NCBI GenBank assembly: GCA_947460085.1
Contig: CANHGA010000120.1
Location: 1-6,459, forward strand
DNA: 6,459 bases
Direction of reading: 5' to 3'
Origin: Synechococcaceae cyanobacterium
GTDB lineage: Bacteria; Cyanobacteriota; Cyanobacteriia; PCC-6307; Cyanobiaceae
Positions 1-5,337 of the stretch are shown in pieces. The notes under the pieces were generated by a model. It was not told the origin of the DNA, did no database searches, and saw only the letters and a program-made list of their open reading frames with translations. A program made the position numbers and the translations under genes. Each line of letters opens with the position of its first letter. Position 1 is the first letter of the stretch.

Positions 1-540
1 AGCGTTCACGTCACGGCGGTGATCACCCATCGCGTCCGCCCTGGCCGCGAAACGGGCTACGAGGAGTGGCTTAAGGGAATTGCCGCAGACTCCCGAAACT
101 TCGAGGGGTACCTGGGGTCCCACATCCTGCGGCCCGAACTTGGTGTGACGTCTGATTACGTGATCGTGCTCCAGTTCGACACTTGCCAGCATCTGGAGAC
201 CTGGATGCAATCGGAGTCCCGAAGGGGCTGGATCGAGCGCGTGAAGCCGTTGATTAGCGAGCCAGAAGCCATCAAGACGCTCACGGGCCTGGAACCCTGG
301 TTCCAGTTACCCGGCCAATCCTCCCACTCCCCTCCAAAGCTCTACAAGCAGGCCATCCTGGTCTGGGTTGGTGTGGCGGTTACTTTCCTGGGGGTTAGTC
401 CCCTTGTGGCCGCCCTGCTGGCCTCCTGGCCAGGGATTCTGATGATGTTGGTCAAATTGACGATCATGGTGGGGCTGCTCACCTATGTGGTGATGCCCTT
501 CCTGACGCGTCGCTTCCAGGGTTGGTTGGTCAGAGGATGA
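1..540 (+). CDS. ABM-domain protein with two C-terminal membrane helices (5' end cut off)
   Basis: The reading frame is open from base 1 (first residues SVHVTAVITHRV), so the true start lies left of the window; the GTG at 19 is only the first internal start codon. About 179 residues remain. The first ~100 look like an antibiotic-biosynthesis-monooxygenase (ABM) ferredoxin-like fold: a beta strand (VTAVITHRV), the helix PGRETGYEEWLKGI, FEGYLGSHILRP, then YVIVLQFDT and a helix with a conserved-looking W. A Pro/Ser-rich linker leads to two hydrophobic segments, roughly residues 115-140 and 142-167, ending in a basic tail (TRRFQGWLVRG). I infer a membrane-anchored cytoplasmic ABM domain. Many proteins of this fold are not oxygenases, and no substrate can be named. 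The TGA overlaps the ATG of the next gene, so the two are probably translated together. Confidence 0.8.
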   Translation, partial: SVHVTAVITHRVRPGRETGYEEWLKGIAADSRNFEGYLGSHILRPELGVTSDYVIVLQFDTCQHLETWMQSESRRGWIERVKPLISEPEAIKTLTGLEPWFQLPGQSSHSPPKLYKQAILVWVGVAVTFLGVSPLVAALLASWPGILMMLVKLTIMVGLLTYVVMPFLTRRFQGWLVRG

Positions 541-1103
541 GCTGGAAACAAAGCAGGTGGCCCCTGTTGGCTGGCGCAGCTGCAGCAGGGATCGCGTTAA
601 GCGCCTATCAAGCAACACCTCAACCGTCTCGTTGCCCTGGGATCGGCAGCGTTGCTGCAATTGTTGTGGGGATGCTCGTTGCCACAACGATGCTTCACAC
701 CCTGGTGACATCCCTGCAGGTCGATTGGAATCACTCAGGGCGACTCAGCGCCTGGTGCTCAACCCATCGGGGCCGCCACCTCTTGGTCATAGCGCTCGGA
801 GCCCTCATGACGGCAGCAACCTTGTTGCTGGACATTGTCCTTTGGGCATGGACCTATCGCCACGTTGGCGCCATTCATGGCCTTGAAGAAAGCCTGTATT
901 TCTCAGGAATCACCTTCACCACGGTTGGCTATGGAGACGTTTTGCTGATGAAGTGCTGGCGACTACTGAGTGTTGGTGAAGCAATCAATGGTGTACTGAT
1001 GGCCGGCTGGAGCACGGCCCAACTGATCTTTATTGTTCAGCGGGCGATGACCCTGCAGTTTCGCCCTGAAGAACAAAGCGCAGTTGGCCAATTTCCGTCA
1101 TAA
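537..1103 (+). CDS. small potassium-channel-like membrane protein (Ion_trans_2 type)
   Basis: This 188-residue protein carries the K+ selectivity-filter motif TTVGYGD at residues 128-134, preceded by a pore-helix-like stretch (LEESLYFSGITF). Hydrophobic segments lie near residues 9-25 (weak), 38-60, 81-105 and 144-167; the last contains GWSTAQLIFIVQ, a signature I associate with small bacterial ion-channel family proteins. Expected location is the inner membrane, acting as an oligomer. There is no RCK/TrkA or cyclic-nucleotide domain, so gating is unknown. I chose ATG 537 because it overlaps the upstream TGA as ATGA, which suggests translational coupling. A TTG at 522 would add five residues. 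The filter makes the channel assignment fairly safe; ion preference is inferred from the family. Its link to the upstream ABM-domain gene rests on the overlap alone. Confidence 0.82.
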   Translation: MSWKQSRWPLLAGAAAAGIALSAYQATPQPSRCPGIGSVAAIVVGMLVATTMLHTLVTSLQVDWNHSGRLSAWCSTHRGRHLLVIALGALMTAATLLLDIVLWAWTYRHVGAIHGLEESLYFSGITFTTVGYGDVLLMKCWRLLSVGEAINGVLMAGWSTAQLIFIVQRAMTLQFRPEEQSAVGQFPS

Positions 1104-1158
1104 GCCGCATGTCATCAAGACGGGTGATAGACACCTAATGGCTTCATCTTGACAATAA

Positions 1159-1182
1159 GGCCCACCCAATCGAGGTTGGGCC
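1159..1182 (+). terminator. possible hairpin terminator after the channel gene
   Basis: Arms GGCCCACCC (1159-1167) and GGTTGGGCC (1174-1182) can pair over nine positions with one mismatch around a six-base loop. It lies 56 bases after the channel stop codon. No T-run follows on the + strand (AAAAGATC comes next), so it is not a classical intrinsic terminator. It could instead be a processing or regulatory structure. Cyanobacterial terminators often lack strong T-runs, which keeps the possibility open. Confidence 0.35.
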
Positions 1183-1237
1183 AAAAGATCACCCTTGCCC
1201 GTGTCACCCTGCCGTGGGGCAGTAGGCGCTTCCAGCC

Positions 1238-1255
1238 GTTTGTGAGGTGACAAAC
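1238..1255. promoter_or_regulatory. spaced inverted repeat GTTTGT-N6-ACAAAC, operator-like
   Basis: A perfect 6-bp inverted repeat with a six-base spacer lies about 140 bases before the chosen chlN ATG and 29 bases before the alternative GTG. A second, overlapping repeat (AGGTG at 1245-1249, CACCT at 1255-1259) shares the same DNA. The symmetry and 18-bp span resemble a binding site for a dimeric regulator. It does not match the NtcA pattern GTA-N8-TAC. The regulator, if any, is unknown. Confidence 0.3.
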
Positions 1256-1391
1256 ACCTGGCGGCCCGTGATCCCGAACATTTGTGGCCGATCTGTCGCT
1301 TTTCGCTCTAGTTGCCAGTAACTGTTGTGGGTACTTGCGTCGCTTTGACGCGATGGGCGCATCGACGCTGGCTGAAGCCATGGCTAATCCA

Positions 1392-2672
1392 ATGCTTGAT
1401 GGGGTGCTCGACGCTGGGCCAGAGGTTGCCCCGCCTTTGGAAATTCTGAAGGAAAGTGGCCAGCGGGAGGTGTTCTGCGGCCTCACCTCGATTGTTTGGC
1501 TGCATCGGCGCATGCCCGATGCCTTCTTCCTGGTGGTGGGATCCCGCACCTGTGCCCACCTGGTGCAGAGCGCTGCGGGCGTGATGATCTTTGCGGAACC
1601 CCGCTTCGGTACGGCGATCCTGGGCGAGCGGGATTTGGCCGGTCTAGCCGATGCCAATGAGGAGCTCGATCGGCTCGTGAAGGAGTTGCTGGCCCGCCGG
1701 CCTGAAATCCGCACCCTCTTTTTGGTGGGTTCCTGCCCGAGTGAGGTGATCAAGCTGGATCTGGCCAAGGCAGCGGAGCGGCTCAACCGCCAGCTTTTGG
1801 GCCAAGTAACCGTGCTCAATTACAGCGGCAGTGGCATTGAAACCACCTTCACCCAGGGGGAAGACCAGGCCCTGGTGGCCATGACGCCCCTCATGCCCAC
1901 GAGCGATGAACCCCAGCTGTTGATTGCCGGCACCTTGGCCGATGCGGTGGAAGATCGGCTGGTCGATCTGTTTGGCCGCATGGGGGTCGGCGCGGTGCGG
2001 AGCCTGCCGCCGCGGCGCTCGACCGAGCTGCCTCCTGTGGGCAAGGGCACCAAGGTGCTTCTGGCCCAGCCCTTTTTGAGTGCCACCGCCCGGGCGCTGA
2101 TCGCCCGCGGCGCCGAATTGATTCCAGCTCCCTATCCCCTCGGGGTCGAGGGCAGCCGGGACTGGATGGCCGCCGGCGCTGCCGCTTGCGGTGTGGCCCC
2201 GGCCCAGGTGGCAGCGGTGCTGGATCCCCTGGTGGAGCGGGGACGCCATGCCATCGCTCCCCACCGGGAGACGTTGGCGGGCAAACGGCTCTTTCTTTTG
2301 CCAGATTCTCAGCTGGAGCTCTCTTTGGCCCGCTTTTTGAGCCGGGAATGCGGCATGGAGTTGGTGGAAGTGGGCACGCCCTATCTCGATCGCCAACTGC
2401 TGGCATCTGAATTGGAGCTCCTGCCGGCAGGCACCCAAATCAGTGAGGGCCAAGACGTGGAACGGCAATTGGATCGGGTACGCAGGGCCAAGCCCGATCT
2501 CGTGGTTTGTGGCCTGGGCCTGGCCAACCCCTTGGAGGCCGAAGGGATCGCCACCAAGTGGTCGATTGAACTCGTGTTCAGCCCCATCCATGGCTGCGAC
2601 CAGGCCGGGGATCTGGCCGAACTCTTTGCCCGCCCGCTCCGCCGCCGCTCCCTGCTCAGCTTTGCCGCCTAA
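1392..2672 (+). CDS. chlN: light-independent protochlorophyllide reductase subunit N
   Basis: ChlN pairs with ChlB to form the catalytic heterotetramer of DPOR, which reduces protochlorophyllide to chlorophyllide a. Numbered from ATG 1392 (426 residues), Cys29 (EVFCGL), Cys54 (GSRTC) and Cys115 (VGSCPSE) have the spacing of the three Cys that hold the [4Fe-4S] cluster in Rhodobacter BchN (26, 51, 112). The family stretch SGSGIETTFTQGED is at 145-158, and the C-terminal half contains GLGLANPLEAEGIATKWS and SPIHGCDQAGDLAELF. The sequence is much closer to BchN than to Synechocystis-type ChlN. The start is uncertain: the frame is open from GTG 1284, with ATGs at 1353, 1380 and 1392 and a GTG at 1404, none with a Shine-Dalgarno sequence. 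I chose 1392 because it gives the usual length and cysteine position. chlB follows after five bases, so the two form one transcript. Confidence 0.95.
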   Translation: MLDGVLDAGPEVAPPLEILKESGQREVFCGLTSIVWLHRRMPDAFFLVVGSRTCAHLVQSAAGVMIFAEPRFGTAILGERDLAGLADANEELDRLVKELLARRPEIRTLFLVGSCPSEVIKLDLAKAAERLNRQLLGQVTVLNYSGSGIETTFTQGEDQALVAMTPLMPTSDEPQLLIAGTLADAVEDRLVDLFGRMGVGAVRSLPPRRSTELPPVGKGTKVLLAQPFLSATARALIARGAELIPAPYPLGVEGSRDWMAAGAAACGVAPAQVAAVLDPLVERGRHAIAPHRETLAGKRLFLLPDSQLELSLARFLSRECGMELVEVGTPYLDRQLLASELELLPAGTQISEGQDVERQLDRVRRAKPDLVVCGLGLANPLEAEGIATKWSIELVFSPIHGCDQAGDLAELFARPLRRRSLLSFAA

Positions 2673-2677
2673 CCCCC

Positions 2678-4285
2678 ATGGAACTCACCCTCTGGACATA
2701 TGAAGGCCCGCCCCATGTGGGTGCGCTGAGGATTGCCACCTCCATGGAGGGCGTGCACTACGTGCTGCATGCCCCCCAGGGAGACACCTACGCCGATTTG
2801 CTGTTCACGATGATCGAACGGCGGGATAAACGCCCGCCAGTTACGTACACCACCTTCCAGGCCAGGGACCTGGGCGGCGACACCGCCGAGCTCGTCAAAC
2901 GCTCCATCAACCAGGCCGTGGAGCGCTTCCAACCCGAAGCCCTGTTGGTGGGGGAAAGCTGCACCGCCGAACTGATCCAAGACCAACCCGGAGCCCTCGC
3001 GGGCGGGATGGCATTGGGGGGTATTCCCGTGGTGAGCCTGGATCTACCCGCCTACTCCAAGAAGGAAAACTGGGGGGCAGCGGAAACCCTGTATCAACTG
3101 GTGCGCGGTCTGCTCAAGGACCAGGTTCCGCCCCCAGGCACCTCCGCGCCCTCACCCCAGCGCTGGCAGCAGGAGGGCCGCAGACCCCGGGTCAATCTGC
3201 TGGGCCCAAGCCTGCTCGGCTTCCGCTGCCGCGACGACATCCGCGAGATCACGGGTCTGTTGGATCGCTGCGGCATCGACGTGGCCGTGGTGGCGCCCAT
3301 GGGGGCCCGTCCAGCGGATCTGCAGCGGATCCCTACAGCCGATGCCAATGTCTGCCTCTATCCCGAAATCGCAGCACCGGTCTGCAGTTGGCTGGAGCGC
3401 AGCTTCGGCATGGCGACCGTGCGCACCGTACCGATCGGGATCGGTGCCACCACCGCCTTCGTCGAGGAGCTCTGTGGCCTGCTGGGGCTTGAAGCCCCTC
3501 AGTTTGATGAGCCATCCCGGCTGCCCTGGTATTCCCGCTCGGTGGATTCCACCTACCTCACCGGCAAGCGGGTGTTCATTTTTGGGGATGCCACCCATGC
3601 CATCGCCGCCGCCAAGATTGCAAGTCAGGAATTGGGCTTTCAGGTGGTGGGCCTGGGGAGCTACAGCCGGGAGCTGGCCCGGGAGGTGCGCGCAGCTGCC
3701 AAGGAGCTGGGCTTGGAGGCCCTCATCTCCGACGACTACTTGGCGGTCGAAAAGGCCATGGCCGAGGCCAGCCCGGAACTGGTGTTGGGCACCCAAATGG
3801 AGCGCCACAGTGCCAAACGCTTGGGACTGCCTTGTGCCGTGATCAGCTCGCCGCTGCATGTCCAGGATGTGCCCGCCCGCTACTCACCCCAAATGGGCTG
3901 GGAAGGGGCGAATGTGATCTTTGATTCCTGGGTGCATCCCTTGATGATGGGCCTGGAGGAACACCTGATTGGCATGTTCCGCCACGATTTTGAGTTCGTG
4001 GATGGCCACCGCAGTCACCTCGGCGAGGGGGCTCCCCCGCAGACCGGTGAGAAACCGGCTCAAGCCACACCAGAGCAAACCGCAACGGGCACTCCAGCCC
4101 AAGCCGCAACGGCAACCCTGGAAGGACTCGTGTGGAGCGCCGATGGCGAGGCGGAACTGGCCAAGATCCCCTTCTTTGTGAGGAACAAGGTGCGGCGCAA
4201 CACCGAAACCTATGCGCGGGAACGGCAATTGCAGGTGATTGACTCGGAAACGTTGTATGAGGCGAAGGCACACCTGAGCCGCTAG
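2678..4285 (+). CDS. chlB: light-independent protochlorophyllide reductase subunit B
   Basis: ChlB is the second catalytic subunit of DPOR and supplies the unusual aspartate ligand of the NB cluster. Asp36 (APQGDTYAD) is in place. Asp290 (RSVDSTY) and His394 (SPLHVQD) sit 16 residues further on than Asp274 and His378, the proposed catalytic residues of Rhodobacter BchB; a loop of about that size (Pro/Arg/Gln-rich, residues 150-171) accounts for the shift. After the nitrogenase-like core (to ~447) comes a low-complexity Ala/Thr/Pro/Gln linker (449-482), then the compact C-terminal domain typical of ChlB/BchB (GLVWSADGEAELAKIP onwards, ending YEAKAHLSR). Total length is 535 residues, slightly long for the family. 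ATG 2678 follows the chlN TAA by five bases with no Shine-Dalgarno motif, so translation probably depends on coupling to chlN. Subunit identity is certain; only the roles of the two insertions are unknown. Confidence 0.97.
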   Translation: MELTLWTYEGPPHVGALRIATSMEGVHYVLHAPQGDTYADLLFTMIERRDKRPPVTYTTFQARDLGGDTAELVKRSINQAVERFQPEALLVGESCTAELIQDQPGALAGGMALGGIPVVSLDLPAYSKKENWGAAETLYQLVRGLLKDQVPPPGTSAPSPQRWQQEGRRPRVNLLGPSLLGFRCRDDIREITGLLDRCGIDVAVVAPMGARPADLQRIPTADANVCLYPEIAAPVCSWLERSFGMATVRTVPIGIGATTAFVEELCGLLGLEAPQFDEPSRLPWYSRSVDSTYLTGKRVFIFGDATHAIAAAKIASQELGFQVVGLGSYSRELAREVRAAAKELGLEALISDDYLAVEKAMAEASPELVLGTQMERHSAKRLGLPCAVISSPLHVQDVPARYSPQMGWEGANVIFDSWVHPLMMGLEEHLIGMFRHDFEFVDGHRSHLGEGAPPQTGEKPAQATPEQTATGTPAQAATATLEGLVWSADGEAELAKIPFFVRNKVRRNTETYARERQLQVIDSETLYEAKAHLSR

Positions 4286-4324
4286 AGCCCCTGGGCGTCG
4301 GGCATCACGTTTTGAACTGCTCAC

Positions 4325-4444
4325 ATGGAGTCACTGGGATGTATCGGTTTGCATGGAGGTCCCACCGGAGTACATCCAAAGGCCTTTGATAGAACCAAGA
4401 CCAACCCATGCTTCCAAGGGGCTGGCCTGTTTGATCGGTTATGA
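4325..4444 (+). CDS. possible 39-residue small protein or leader peptide before chlL
   Basis: An ATG at 4325 opens 39 codons ending in TGA at 4442-4444, which overlaps the chlL ATG (4441-4443) as ATGA. The peptide begins MESLGCIGLHGG and ends CFQGAGLFDRL; it is Gly-rich, has two Cys, no clear membrane segment, and I recognise no family. A stop (TGA 4313-4315) lies just upstream in frame and no Shine-Dalgarno sequence is visible. The overlap would let its ribosomes restart on chlL. A hairpin (4337-4377) and a palindrome (4377-4388) lie inside it, so its translation could affect RNA folding. An open frame of this length is not rare by chance, so this may simply be non-coding leader. Confidence 0.25.
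   Translation: MESLGCIGLHGGPTGVHPKAFDRTKTNPCFQGAGLFDRL
4337..4377 (+). promoter_or_regulatory. hairpin in the chlB-chlL intergenic region
   Basis: GGATGTA (4337-4343) pairs perfectly with TACATCC (4371-4377). Directly inside, TCGGT (4344-4348) can pair with ACCGG (4364-4368) with one G-U pair, leaving a two-base bulge (4369-4370) and a 15-base loop. No T-run follows, so a plain terminator is unlikely. It lies 63 bases before the chlL ATG, in the likely leader or chlB-chlL spacer RNA, where it could act in RNA processing, stability or partial termination. Confidence 0.4.
4377..4388. repeat. 12-bp perfect palindrome upstream of chlL
   Basis: CAAAGGCCTTTG reads the same on both strands. It abuts the right arm of the hairpin at 4337-4377 and ends 52 bases before the chlL start. 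Such symmetry could be a regulator site, but no known cyanobacterial operator matches and chance cannot be excluded. Confidence 0.35.
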
Positions 4445-5325
4445 CAACAACTCTGACCAGGCCTGATGGGGAGGGGAGCCTCCAGGTTCACCAAGACCCC
4501 TCCATGGCGATTGTGGAAGGTGCGTTGGTGATTGCCGTCTATGGCAAAGGGGGCATCGGCAAATCCACCACCTCCTCGAATCTTTCGGCCGCCTTCTCGA
4601 AGCTGGGTAAGCGGGTGCTCCAGATCGGCTGCGATCCAAAGCACGATTCCACCTTCACCCTCACCAAAACCATGGTGCCCACGGTGATCGATATTCTCGA
4701 AACCGTGGACTTTCACACCGAAGAATTGCGCCCCGAGGACTTTGTCTTTAAGGGCTTCAATGGGGTGATGTGTGTGGAATCCGGTGGTCCGCCGGCGGGG
4801 ACGGGGTGCGGCGGCTATGTCACGGGGCAAACCGTGAAGTTGCTCAAAGAGCACCACCTGCTCGAAGACACCGACGTGGTGATTTTCGATGTGCTGGGTG
4901 ATGTGGTGTGTGGTGGCTTTGCGGCCCCCTTGCAACATGCCGATTACTGCCTGATCGTGACCGCCAACGATTTCGATTCCATCTTTGCGATGAATCGGAT
5001 TATTGCGGCGATCCAAGCCAAGGCCAAGAACTACAAGGTTCGTCTCGGCGGTGTGGTGGCCAACCGCAGCAAGGACACCGACCAAATCGATCGCTTTAAC
5101 GATCGAGTGGGCATGAAAACCATGGCCCACTTCCCCGACCTCGATGCCATCCGCCGCTCCAGGCTCAAGAAGTGCACCATCTTCGAGATGGAAGCCACCC
5201 CTGAAGTGGAGGCTGTTCAGCAGGAATACCTCAACCTGGCCCAGCGCATGTTGGACAACGTGGAGCCCCTGGAAGCCGAATCCCTCAAGGATCGCGAGAT
5301 CTTTGACCTGTTGGGATTTGATTAA
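4441..5325 (+). CDS. chlL: light-independent protochlorophyllide reductase ATP-binding protein ChlL
   Basis: ChlL is the NifH-like, ATP-hydrolysing electron donor of DPOR. The homodimer holds one [4Fe-4S] cluster between its subunits and passes electrons from ferredoxin to the ChlN/ChlB complex. The 294 residues contain the P-loop YGKGGIGKST (34-43), Cys123 (GTGCGGY) and Cys157 (GDVVCGGF), whose 34-residue spacing matches the two cluster cysteines of BchL, and the family end DREIFDLLGFD. A 28-residue N-terminal tail with DGEGSLQVHQD precedes the first beta strand. This tail, PDLDAIRRSRLKKCT and the C-terminal end are BchL-like and differ from Synechocystis-type ChlL, which begins almost directly at the P-loop strand. 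ATG 4441 is the first start after an in-frame TGA (4432-4434); no Shine-Dalgarno is seen. BchX and NifH are excluded by these motifs and by the chlN-chlB neighbours. A 155-base spacer separates it from chlB, so it may also have its own promoter. Confidence 0.98.
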   Translation: MTTTLTRPDGEGSLQVHQDPSMAIVEGALVIAVYGKGGIGKSTTSSNLSAAFSKLGKRVLQIGCDPKHDSTFTLTKTMVPTVIDILETVDFHTEELRPEDFVFKGFNGVMCVESGGPPAGTGCGGYVTGQTVKLLKEHHLLEDTDVVIFDVLGDVVCGGFAAPLQHADYCLIVTANDFDSIFAMNRIIAAIQAKAKNYKVRLGGVVANRSKDTDQIDRFNDRVGMKTMAHFPDLDAIRRSRLKKCTIFEMEATPEVEAVQQEYLNLAQRMLDNVEPLEAESLKDREIFDLLGFD

Positions 5326-5337
5326 GCGCTAGCGCTT
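5324..5337. terminator. 14-bp palindrome between convergent stop codons, possible two-way terminator
   Basis: AAGCGCTAGCGCTT is a perfect palindrome. It starts inside the chlL TAA (5323-5325) and ends at the last base of the TGA of the convergent DUF4912 gene (complement of 5337-5339). Its place suggests a role at the ends of both transcripts. As RNA it gives only a five-pair stem with a four-base loop and no T-run on either side, so intrinsic termination would be weak; a protein-binding site or chance are alternatives. Confidence 0.35.

Larger units (their letters stand above)
1104..1391 (+). promoter_or_regulatory. repeat-rich intergenic region upstream of chlN
   Basis: No gene is evident here, although the chlN frame stays open up to a GTG at 1284. 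The region holds TCAAGA (1115-1120) facing TCTTGA (1147-1152), a G+C-rich inverted repeat at 1159-1182, an imperfect tandem repeat at 1189-1216, a short CTGCC/GGCAG hairpin at 1209-1222 and a spaced inverted repeat at 1238-1255. A consensus-like TTGACA sits at 1149-1154 but no good -10 box follows at the usual distance. It presumably contains the end of the channel transcript and the start of the chlNB transcript; I cannot place the start point. Confidence 0.45.

Noticed and set aside
1149..1177. TTGACA as a -35 box for a chlN promoter
   Set aside because: The six bases match perfectly, but the sequences 16-18 bases downstream (around GAGGTT) do not resemble a -10 box, and a G+C-rich hairpin fills the spacer.
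1644..2591. A 315-codon open frame on the minus strand opposite chlN
   Set aside because: It lies wholly antisense to a certain gene. Its His/Gln/Gly-rich translation resembles no family and is typical of antisense frames in G+C-rich coding DNA.
3152..3859. A 235-codon minus-strand open frame opposite chlB
   Set aside because: Antisense to confidently identified coding sequence and without recognisable domain content.
4287..4303. GCCC/GGGC stem as a terminator after chlB
   Set aside because: Only four pairs with a nine-base loop, and the short T-run comes several bases later; too weak to call.
4312..4340. TTGAAC ... TGGGAT as a chlL promoter
   Set aside because: With a 17-base spacer the -10 candidate matches the consensus at only three positions, which is little better than chance.
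4321..5130. A 269-codon minus-strand open frame opposite chlL and its leader
   Set aside because: Its length follows from codon bias in chlL; the translation is His/Gly-rich without family features.
1392..5325. Nitrogenase (nifHDK) or chlorophyllide reductase (bchXYZ) as the identity of the three-gene set
   Set aside because: The ChlB-specific Asp36 and C-terminal domain, the ChlN cysteine pattern and the BchL-type ChlL tail identify DPOR.
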